Shown here piece by piece: positions 12,981 through 19,346 of a stretch of DNA of 23,695 nt; position 1 is the first letter of the stretch, and each line of letters opens with the position of its first letter. Below the pieces are notes generated by a model. That model was not told the DNA's origin and searched no databases. It saw only the letters and a list, made by a program, of their open reading frames with translations. The position numbers were made by a program, and so were the translations under genes. This stretch comes from a virus, in the IMG/VR virus record IMGVR_UViG_3300032323_001175, positions 1 to 23,695 of that record; one strand, given 5' to 3'.

Positions 12981-14516
12981 ATGCAGATCATCGACAATAA
13001 GGCGTTGCTGTTAAAGCTACGCAATCCAAAACAAGTCTCTACGATCATCCCAAAGAGCAAGGTGATCGGTGAACATGAGGTCGTCGTTAACTGGGGTGTG
13101 CAAGAGGCACGTACCCTACGCGGCCTGAACATCAAGGTGCCGTCACCCATCGAGGGCCGTTACAACTGGACGGGCAAGTTCGCTCCGATGTCGCACCAGC
13201 GCACGACGGCGTCCTTCCTGACCATGAACCAGAAGGCGTTCTGCTTCAACGAGGCGGGGACGGGCAAGACGGCCAGCGCGATCTGGGCCGCGGACTTTCT
13301 CATGAAGCAGGGCATCATCAAGCGGGCTCTGGTCATCTGCCCGCTCTCGATCATGGACAGTGCGTGGCGTGCGGACCTGTTCACGTTTGCTATGCACCGG
13401 ACTGTAGACGTCGCCCACGGCACCTCGGCCAAGCGCAAGAAGATCATCGCCGGGAAGCCTGACTTCCTCATCATCAACTATGATGGCGTTGAGATCGTGC
13501 GGGACGATATCGCTGCGGCGGGTTACGACCTCATCATCGTGGACGAGGCCAGCCACTACAAAAACGCCATGAGTAAGCGCTGGAAGGTGCTGAACTCGCT
13601 GGTGAAGCCCGAGACATGGCTCTGGATGATGACAGGCACCCCTGCGGCTCAGGGGCCCGAGGACGCGTTCGGCTTGGCGAAGCTGGTCAACCCAGCGGGC
13701 GTGCCTAAGTTCTTCAACGCTTGGAAGGACATGGTGATGTACAAGGTCTCCGCGTTTCGCTGGAAACCCAAGGAGCACTCTGAGCGCACTGTGCACCGGG
13801 CCCTGCAGCCTGCCATCCGCTACACCAAGGAAGAATGCCTAGACCTACCGGACATGCTCTACGTTAAGCGGGACGTGGCCCTGACCAAGCAACAGGACCT
13901 CTACTACAACCGTCTCAAGAACCAGATGGTCATGGAGGTGGCCGGGGCGCAGATCACGGCGGTGAACGCGGCTGTGATGATGGGTAAGCTGCTCCAGATT
14001 TCTGCAGGTGCGAGCTACACCGAATCCGGCGACACAGTGCAGTTCGACATCAACAACCGCTACAGCGTCCTCAAGGAGGTCATCGCCGAAAGTACCCACA
14101 AGGTGCTGGTGTTCGTGCCGTTCAAGCACGTCATCGAGATGCTGTCGGCGCAGCTGTCCAAGGATGGTATCACTAACGCCGTCATCAACGGCGACGTGAC
14201 CGCCGCAAACCGGACTGAAATCTTCAAACAGTTTCAGAGCCAGCCCGACCCTCGGGTGCTGGTCATCCAGCCGCAGGCTGCAGCGCACGGCGTGACGCTC
14301 ACGGCGGCAAACACAGTTGTCTGGTGGGCACCGACATCGTCGCTCGAGACCTACGCGCAGGCTAACGCGCGGGTGCACCGCAAGGGGCAGGCCAACAAGT
14401 GCACCGTGGTGCAGCTGCAGGGCTCTGGCGTAGAACGTCGTGTCTACAGGCTGCTTGACGAGAAGATTGACGTGCACACTAAGGTCGTCGATCTTTATAA
14501 AGAATTGCTTGACTAG
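12981..14516 (+). CDS. SNF2-type superfamily 2 helicase/translocase
   Basis: 511 residues, a typical size for compact phage SNF2 proteins. The motifs appear in order: Gln73 region SHQRTTASF, Walker A EAGTGKT (91-97), Walker B VDEASH (187-192), motif III MTGTP (217-221), a second RecA-like domain with VLVFVPFKHV and VINGDVTAANR, and motif VI QANARVHRKGQ (460-470), whose RxHRxGQ ending is diagnostic of SNF2. The role is ATP-driven DNA translocation or remodelling at forks or recombination intermediates. ATG 12981 follows CGGAGA and is preceded by the hairpin at 12947-12965. This gene, the polymerase, the VRR-NUC nuclease and the primase match a gene set often found together in phages. Confidence 0.92.
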   Translation: MQIIDNKALLLKLRNPKQVSTIIPKSKVIGEHEVVVNWGVQEARTLRGLNIKVPSPIEGRYNWTGKFAPMSHQRTTASFLTMNQKAFCFNEAGTGKTASAIWAADFLMKQGIIKRALVICPLSIMDSAWRADLFTFAMHRTVDVAHGTSAKRKKIIAGKPDFLIINYDGVEIVRDDIAAAGYDLIIVDEASHYKNAMSKRWKVLNSLVKPETWLWMMTGTPAAQGPEDAFGLAKLVNPAGVPKFFNAWKDMVMYKVSAFRWKPKEHSERTVHRALQPAIRYTKEECLDLPDMLYVKRDVALTKQQDLYYNRLKNQMVMEVAGAQITAVNAAVMMGKLLQISAGASYTESGDTVQFDINNRYSVLKEVIAESTHKVLVFVPFKHVIEMLSAQLSKDGITNAVINGDVTAANRTEIFKQFQSQPDPRVLVIQPQAAAHGVTLTAANTVVWWAPTSSLETYAQANARVHRKGQANKCTVVQLQGSGVERRVYRLLDEKIDVHTKVVDLYKELLD

Positions 14517-14537
14517 TGTAACGGATGTCATTAGATA
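14509..14537 (+). promoter_or_regulatory. weak candidate sigma70-like promoter
   Basis: TTGACT (14509-14514), a 17-base spacer and TAGATA (14532-14537). The -35 matches 5 of 6 consensus bases and the -10 only 3 of 6. It lies at the end of the helicase gene and in the 50-base gap before 14567, one of the few gaps in the early region. Confidence 0.25.
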
Positions 14538-14550
14538 TCAATTTCTGATA
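14536..14550 (+). promoter_or_regulatory. short inverted repeat, possible operator
   Basis: TATCA-ATTTC-TGATA is a perfect 5-base inverted repeat directly after the candidate -10 and just before the GAAGGAGA ribosome site of the next gene. The location suits a repressor site, but it is short enough to arise by chance. Confidence 0.25.
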
Positions 14551-14566
14551 GTGAAGGAGAACCACT

Positions 14567-14980
14567 ATGACTGCTGATACTGTGGGCGAAACCGCCCTCA
14601 CCCCCGAGGTGCTGACCAAGACCTACATCAAAATCCGCGACAAGCGGGCCGAGCTCAAAGCCGAGTTCGAGCAGAAGGATGAGGTTCTGGAGATGCAGCT
14701 CAACACCATCAAGTCGGAGCTGCTCGACTACTGCAAGACGCAGGGTATCGACAGCGTTCGCACCCCGTCGGGAGTGTTTTACCGGACGATGAAGACGCGC
14801 TACTGGACCAACGACTGGGACTCGATGAACAGGTTCATCTTGGAAAACGAGGTTCCGCAGTTCTACGAGAAGCGTCTCAATCAGACCATCGTGAAGCAGT
14901 TCCTCGAAGAAAACCCTGACGTGCTCCCGCCCGGTCTGAACTCCGACAGCGAGTACGTCATCACTGTGAGGAAGAAGTAA
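14567..14980 (+). CDS. conserved phage protein of unknown function (137 aa)
   Basis: ATG 14567 follows GAAGGAGAACCACT. Residues about 12-60 are helical and charged (TKTYIKIRDKRAELKAEFEQ), probably a coiled coil. Then comes a conserved-looking globular part: GIDSVRTPSGVFYRTMKTRY, WTNDWDSMNRFI, FLEENPDVLPPGLN. I recall this layout from phage proteins found beside HTH and SSB genes. It loosely recalls Gam-type host-nuclease inhibitors (coiled coil plus small domain), but I cannot confirm that. The stop TAA overlaps the next ATG. Confidence 0.7.
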   Translation: MTADTVGETALTPEVLTKTYIKIRDKRAELKAEFEQKDEVLEMQLNTIKSELLDYCKTQGIDSVRTPSGVFYRTMKTRYWTNDWDSMNRFILENEVPQFYEKRLNQTIVKQFLEENPDVLPPGLNSDSEYVITVRKK

Positions 14981-15207
14981 TGACCGAAACTCCAACCCCG
15001 TTCGCCACCATTGAGGACGTAGCAAAGTACTTCGTCGTCTCGGTTGCGACCGTGCGTACATGGCTGCGTAACGGCACCATCCCGAAACACACCTACCTCA
15101 AGGCGGGTAACACCTACAGGTTCAACCTGCCCGACGTGGCAGCGGCCCTTGTCAACGCACCGAAAGAACCGGTGCAGTTGGAACTAGACCTCGACAACAA
15201 AAACTAA
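14980..15207 (+). CDS. excisionase/MerR-type helix-turn-helix protein (75 aa)
   Basis: The N-terminal 55 residues fit the HTH_17/excisionase-like fold: FATIEDVAKYFVVSVATVRT (8-27), WLRNGTIP (28-35), then a wing ending YRFNLPDVAAAL. This family includes phage excisionases and small regulators that bend or recognise DNA. No integrase lies in the window, so an Xis role is unsupported; a transcriptional or replication regulator is equally possible. The C-terminal tail is acidic (LELDLDNKN). It overlaps the previous stop (TAATG) and its end carries the AAGGAG site of the next gene. Confidence 0.8.
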   Translation: MTETPTPFATIEDVAKYFVVSVATVRTWLRNGTIPKHTYLKAGNTYRFNLPDVAAALVNAPKEPVQLELDLDNKN

Positions 15208-15217
15208 GGAGAACGAC

Positions 15218-16120
15218 ATGAGTGAAATGACCCTCTTCGGTGCTGGCAACCCGCTGGCAAATAGCGACCTCTTCAAGTCGCTGCGTGACATGAACAAAAC
15301 CCTCGCTGGTGGCGGCGGTGGCGGCGGTAAGCGCATCTCGATCAAAGGCAACAAGTTCCGCCTCTTCGTCGATGGTGAGCAGGTCTCTGTGTCCAAGGAA
15401 GATCACCTGAACATCGTGGTGGTTAACGTCGCTGCGGTCTCGCGTACCTACTACGAGGGCACCTACGACCCGAATAACACGGCTGCACCGACCTGCTGGT
15501 CGGCTGATACCAAAACGCCTTCGCCTGATGTGCCCGCGGATCAGAAGAAAGCCTCGCGCTGCACCGACTGCCCGATGAACGTCAAGGGCTCGGGACAGGG
15601 CGACAGCCGTGCCTGCCGCTTCAACCAACGTCTGGCGATCACGCTCGAGGGCAAGCCTGACGAAGTCTACCAGCTGCAGCTCCCGGCCACGTCGCTGTTC
15701 GGTGACGGCAAGAATGGCAAGATGCCGATGCAGGCGTATGCTAAGTTCCTTGACGCGCACGACACGCCGATCATCGCGGTCATGACCAAGATGTCGCTGG
15801 ACGAAAACTCGGAGACCCCGAAGCTGTTCTTTAGCCCCGTGCGTCCTCTGACCGAGAAAGAGCTGCACGAGGCTGTCGCAGTCAAGGACAGCGAAGATGC
15901 CATCAAGGCTATCACGCTGACCGTTTCGCAGACCGACGGTGTTAAGAAGGACTCCGCGGCTGGGACCAAGAGCTACAATCCGGCCAAGGAGAAGATCATC
16001 GTCGATGACGAGGACGAGATCGCAGAGCCTAAGAAGGTCGAAGCCAAGAAGATGGCAATGGCCGGTGCAGGTGCTAAGCCTGACCTCTCGGCTATTGTCA
16101 CGGAATGGGACGACGAGTAA
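15218..16120 (+). CDS. putative single-stranded DNA-binding protein with zinc ribbon and acidic tail
   Basis: 300 residues. After a flexible start with a seven-Gly run (31-37), residues 38-210 are beta-rich. Four Cys residues (Cys93, Cys115, Cys118, Cys133) lie in TCWSADTK, SRCTDCPMN and RACRFNQR, as in a zinc ribbon inserted in a DNA-binding core. Residues 255-300 are disordered and charged, ending DLSAIVTEWDDE. A basic/beta core with an acidic tail containing an aromatic residue is the layout of phage SSBs such as T7 gp2.5 and T4 gp32, whose tails bind replication partners. SSB is therefore the best assignment, but it rests on layout and context. ATG 15218 follows AAGGAGAACGAC. Confidence 0.7.
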   Translation: MSEMTLFGAGNPLANSDLFKSLRDMNKTLAGGGGGGGKRISIKGNKFRLFVDGEQVSVSKEDHLNIVVVNVAAVSRTYYEGTYDPNNTAAPTCWSADTKTPSPDVPADQKKASRCTDCPMNVKGSGQGDSRACRFNQRLAITLEGKPDEVYQLQLPATSLFGDGKNGKMPMQAYAKFLDAHDTPIIAVMTKMSLDENSETPKLFFSPVRPLTEKELHEAVAVKDSEDAIKAITLTVSQTDGVKKDSAAGTKSYNPAKEKIIVDDEDEIAEPKKVEAKKMAMAGAGAKPDLSAIVTEWDDE

Positions 16121-16134
16121 TCCTTAATAGGCTC

Positions 16135-16174
16135 GCCGCGACGGGGGATAAAAACAACCTCACCTCGTCGCGGC
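16135..16174 (+). promoter_or_regulatory. long hairpin in the leader of the primase-helicase gene
   Basis: GCCGCGACG (16135-16143) and CGTCGCGGC (16166-16174) are a perfect 9-base inverted repeat. It extends inward to 12 pairs with one G-U (16144-16146 with 16163-16165), leaving an A-rich 16-base loop (GATAAAAACAACCTCA). No T run follows on either strand, so it is not a standard intrinsic terminator. It fills most of the 78-base gap between the SSB-like and primase genes. It could be an RNA-stability or processing element, an attenuator, or a protein or replication-initiation site. Confidence 0.6.
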
Positions 16175-16198
16175 ACCCCAACAGATAGAGTGGCGGCT

Positions 16199-19057
16199 AT
16201 GGATACAACGACGTTTTTGCAGTCCGTTCTTGGAACTGCAGGCTCCTACTGCGTTCTTGCCCTCAATGATGGCAGGCGCATTCAGAAGTTCTACGACACC
16301 ATCGAGCAGCTTGAGCAGGCTGCGCTGAACTTCGACGAGAATGGTTTCGATGCCTACTACGCCCTCGGCACGTTCGAGGAGGCGGGTTCGCGTGAGGCCG
16401 AGAACGTCAAGCAGATGCGGGCGTTCTTTATGGACCTCGACTGCGGGGTGAACCTCAAGACGGGCAAGCCCAAGGACTTCCCTGACCAGCATGCCGCCAT
16501 CTTGGCGCTCAAGGAGTTCGTGAAGACCACCGGGCTGCCTAAGCCGTTCCTCGTCAACTCCGGCTACGGTGTGCACGTTTACTGGCCGCTGACCGCGCCT
16601 GTAGACTTTATGGCATGGCTCCGCGTGGCTGAGAAGCTCAAGGCGCTGGCCAAGGCGAAGGGGTTCAAGGCCGACGAGGCCGTGACCGCCGATGCTGCCC
16701 GCGTGCTGCGAGTGCCGGGGACGCATAACCACAAGGGCGACGACCCCAAGGCTGTGTCGTTTTTCGGGGTGTCCGCACCAGAGCCAGTGGAGTTCTTTGA
16801 CTTCGCTGCACGGCTCGAGACCGTGGCCGGTAGTCTGCCGACTAGCCTGCCCGCGCGGCGCTACTCACCTGCGGTGACAAACAGCGCGATGATGGATGCC
16901 CTGATCGGCAGGCGGGAAGCCTCGTTCAAAAACATCATGCAGAAGACCGTGGCGGGTAAGGGCTGTGCCCAGCTGGCCTACTGCATCGAGAACCGCGCCG
17001 ATCTGGCTGAGCCCATGTGGCGCGCGGCGCTCTCTATCGCCAAGCACTGCACCGATATGGTCAAGGCTGTGAAGGCGGTTTCGCAGGGGCACGCCGAATA
17101 CGACGAAGGCGAGGCGATGTGGAAGGCTGACCGCATCAAGGGCCCGTACCTCTGCACGCGCTTCGAGGAGTACAACCCGGGTGGGTGCCAAGGCTGCCCC
17201 AACTGGAACAAGATCAAGTCGCCCATCGTTCTCGGCCAGCAGTTCACTGAGGCTGCGCCCGAGGACAACACCGTCGTCGTAGCGGACCCAGACGCACCCG
17301 AGGCACCACCGAGGGTCTATGAAATCCCGAGCTACCCCAACCCCTACTTCCGCGGCAAGGATGGCGGCGTGTTCATCCGTATAATTGACGACGAGGGCGA
17401 GGTCAGTGAGCGGATTGTCTGGCACCACGATCTCTACGTCGTGCGCCGCCTGTATGACCCGGAGCAGGGCGAGATCATCGAGATGCGTCACCACCTACCA
17501 CGGGATGGAGTGCGGTCGTTTGTGGTGCCGCTCTACGTCGTCACATCGAAAGAAGAATTTCGGAAAGTCCTCGCCACCAACGGCGTCATAGCGATCAACA
17601 AGGAAGTGGATGCGATCATGAGCTTTACGCAAAGCATGGTTAAAGACCTGCAGATCACCACGCAGGCAGACAACGCACATCGCCAGTTCGGCTGGCTGCC
17701 CGACTTCAAGGGCTTTGTCCTCGGGGACAAGGTAGTCTATGCGGACCGGGTCGATTTCAACGCACCGTCCTCGGCTACACGAGGGATGATCGAGTTCTTT
17801 GAGCCTGCGGGTAGCCTCGACGAGTGGCGTGCCGCGGTCAACTTCTACAACCGCCCCGGCTTCGAGCTGCACCAGTTCATCACCTGCGTCGGTTTCGGCT
17901 CGGTGCTGATGAAGTTCTTGCCCATCAACGCCGCGCTCCTGCACATCTGGTCGAAGGACTCCGGTTTCGGCAAAACGCATGCCCAGTTTGCGGCACTATC
18001 GGCGTGGGGCAACCCCAATAAACTTATCCTGCAGGAGCGGGACACCGTAAACTCGTTCATGAACCGCGCCGATGTGATGCACAGCCTGCCGGTTTGTATG
18101 GACGAAGTTACCAACATCAAGCCCCACGACGCCTCAAACATGATCTACCAGATCACCGGGGGCCAGCAGCGCAACCGCTTGGCATCGACGGGCAACACTG
18201 AACGCTATCGTGGCGACCCTTGGAACCTGCTGTTTATTTCGTCGGGGAACTGCAGCCTGATCGACAAGGTGGCTATGGCGAAGGCCATGCCGAAAGCGGA
18301 AGCCCAGCGAGTGCTGGAGATCGAGACGAGCAGGCTCTTCACCGAGAAGGCCGACAAGCGCCAGACCGACGAGTTCAGTTCCAAGGTCCAGAGCAACTAC
18401 GGCCACGCAGGCATCCTGTTTGTGCAGTACGTGATGTCCAACCTCGCCGAAACTAAATTGCTGGTGGAGACCCTACAGCGCAAGATTGATGAAGCCGCAG
18501 ACCTTGGGCCTCAGAACCGCTTCTGGTCGGCAGCTGTCGCCACCTCCCTCGCCGCTGCGGTGATCTGCAAACACCTCGAGCTCTTGGACTACGACATCCC
18601 CACGCTGCGCGACTACATCATCAAGAACATCCTCAAGGCCAACAAGGCGGTCAGTGCTGATATGTCTCTCGACCCGATGGACCTCGTGACTGCCTACACC
18701 TACCAGAACTTGGGTCGCATCCTGCAGATCAAGTCCACCATCGACCGCCGCAGCAAGGGGAACGACAACGGCCTCGACGACCTCGTGGTGCCAGATCAGC
18801 AGCCAAAGACCGCCGACATCGTCGGGCGCTACGAGACCGATCTGCACGTGCTGTATCTCCTGCCGTCCCCGTTCAAGGTCTGGCTGGCCGAGCAGCAGAT
18901 AAACTACAACTCGGTGTTCTCCGAGCTCAAAGCCAAGTACAATGCCAAGAAGTCGAAGGTCCGGCTGACTAAGGGCACCAAGCTACAGATGCCCGTCGCC
19001 GACACCATCGAGGTGCCGATTGTTCTGGGTGACGTTAATGGCGAAGAAGGTAAATGA
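16199..19057 (+). CDS. primase-helicase: AEP-type primase fused to DUF927-like ATPase
   Basis: 952 residues from ATG 16199; GTG 16190 is an in-frame alternative without a better site. The N-terminus is an archaeo-eukaryotic-type primase: FMDLDCG with Asp79 and Asp81, SGYGVHVYW with His126, and RVPGTHNHK near 171-179. A Cys cluster (Cys319, Cys330, Cys333 in YLCTRFEEYNPGGCQGC) may bind zinc. From about 490 a DUF927-like helicase follows, with GWLPDFKGFVLGD, Walker A KDSGFGKT (Lys592) and Walker B VCMDEV (Asp635, Glu636). It should prime and unwind DNA at the phage origin. No DnaB or DnaG gene is visible, so this protein may do both jobs. The long hairpin at 16135-16174 lies in its leader. Confidence 0.9.
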   Translation: MDTTTFLQSVLGTAGSYCVLALNDGRRIQKFYDTIEQLEQAALNFDENGFDAYYALGTFEEAGSREAENVKQMRAFFMDLDCGVNLKTGKPKDFPDQHAAILALKEFVKTTGLPKPFLVNSGYGVHVYWPLTAPVDFMAWLRVAEKLKALAKAKGFKADEAVTADAARVLRVPGTHNHKGDDPKAVSFFGVSAPEPVEFFDFAARLETVAGSLPTSLPARRYSPAVTNSAMMDALIGRREASFKNIMQKTVAGKGCAQLAYCIENRADLAEPMWRAALSIAKHCTDMVKAVKAVSQGHAEYDEGEAMWKADRIKGPYLCTRFEEYNPGGCQGCPNWNKIKSPIVLGQQFTEAAPEDNTVVVADPDAPEAPPRVYEIPSYPNPYFRGKDGGVFIRIIDDEGEVSERIVWHHDLYVVRRLYDPEQGEIIEMRHHLPRDGVRSFVVPLYVVTSKEEFRKVLATNGVIAINKEVDAIMSFTQSMVKDLQITTQADNAHRQFGWLPDFKGFVLGDKVVYADRVDFNAPSSATRGMIEFFEPAGSLDEWRAAVNFYNRPGFELHQFITCVGFGSVLMKFLPINAALLHIWSKDSGFGKTHAQFAALSAWGNPNKLILQERDTVNSFMNRADVMHSLPVCMDEVTNIKPHDASNMIYQITGGQQRNRLASTGNTERYRGDPWNLLFISSGNCSLIDKVAMAKAMPKAEAQRVLEIETSRLFTEKADKRQTDEFSSKVQSNYGHAGILFVQYVMSNLAETKLLVETLQRKIDEAADLGPQNRFWSAAVATSLAAAVICKHLELLDYDIPTLRDYIIKNILKANKAVSADMSLDPMDLVTAYTYQNLGRILQIKSTIDRRSKGNDNGLDDLVVPDQQPKTADIVGRYETDLHVLYLLPSPFKVWLAEQQINYNSVFSELKAKYNAKKSKVRLTKGTKLQMPVADTIEVPIVLGDVNGEEGK

Positions 19058-19256
19058 CCTAGACCCCGACGGTGTGCGCATCATCGTGCCGTGGCGAGAA
19101 CTGCATGTGGGGGGCTCACTCTTTGTCCCCTGCATCAACACTGAGGCCTGCGAGAGACAGGTTCAGGGTGTGGCAGAAAGGTTAGGCATCCGCCTAACAT
19201 GCAGGCAGCGGATAGAGGCCCAACACTTGGGGTTGCGAATTTGGAGAACCACATGA
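19038..19256 (+). CDS. small hypothetical phage protein (72 aa)
   Basis: ATG 19038 overlaps the end of the primase gene by 20 bases with a modest GGGTGACG site upstream; an in-frame start at 19020 is also possible. The sequence (VPWRELHVGGSLFVPCINTE, then RLGIRLTCRQRIEAQHLGLR, ending IWRTT) resembles widespread short phage proteins with the pattern WxxLxVGxSxFVPC and a final LRxWR, whose function is unknown. It is the last plus-strand gene before the terminator and contains a GTTAGGC dyad. Confidence 0.65.
   Translation: MAKKVNDLDPDGVRIIVPWRELHVGGSLFVPCINTEACERQVQGVAERLGIRLTCRQRIEAQHLGLRIWRTT
19181..19199 (+). repeat. GTTAGGC dyad, copy 5 (perfect hairpin)
   Basis: GTTAGGC-ATCC-GCCTAAC plus A is again a perfect 7-base inverted repeat with a 4-base loop. 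It lies in the 3' part of the last early gene, about 120 bases before the terminator. The loop and spacing match copy 4, but the loop sequence differs. Confidence 0.7.
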
Positions 19257-19268
19257 TATTGTGCGCCT

Positions 19269-19302
19269 GACAGAAGAGCTTGCCGCCAGCTCGCCTCCTG
19301 TC
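19269..19302 (+). other. nested hairpin before the terminator
   Basis: GACAG (19269-19273) pairs with CTGTC (19298-19302), and inside it GAGCT (19276-19280) pairs with AGCTC (19288-19292). With the terminator that follows, this is the only content seen in the 88-base gap 19257-19344. It may protect the 3' end of the early transcript. Confidence 0.35.
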
Positions 19303-19316
19303 GTTCTCCATACTGG

Positions 19317-19346
19317 CCCCGGCTTCGTGCCGGGGTCTTTTTTCTT
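19317..19346 (+). terminator. rho-independent terminator of the early transcript
   Basis: CCCCGGC (19317-19323), loop TTCGT, GCCGGGG (19329-19335), then TCTTTTTTCTT (19336-19346). It is a perfect 7-base GC stem with a T tract, oriented for the plus strand. The last bases of the T tract overlap the stop codon of the convergent minus-strand gene (TTA at 19345-19347), so the two transcription units meet with no spare sequence. On the minus strand no T tract follows the stem, so it is probably one-directional. Confidence 0.92.

Noticed and set aside
14980-15207. Phage excisionase working with an integrase
   Set aside because: The HTH fold fits, but no integrase gene or attachment site is seen in the window, so I keep the call at the fold level.
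16135-16174. Intrinsic terminator between the SSB-like and primase genes
   Set aside because: The stem is strong, but no T run follows on either strand and the downstream gene needs read-through or its own promoter; I list it only as a hairpin of unknown role.
12947-19199. Integron attC-like ends: GCCTAAC and GTTAGGC fit the RYYYAAC and GTTRRRY core sites
   Set aside because: The arms are in the reverse order (GTTAGGC first) with only a 4-base loop and no inner L boxes, and no integrase gene or cassette layout is present. The match is probably coincidental.
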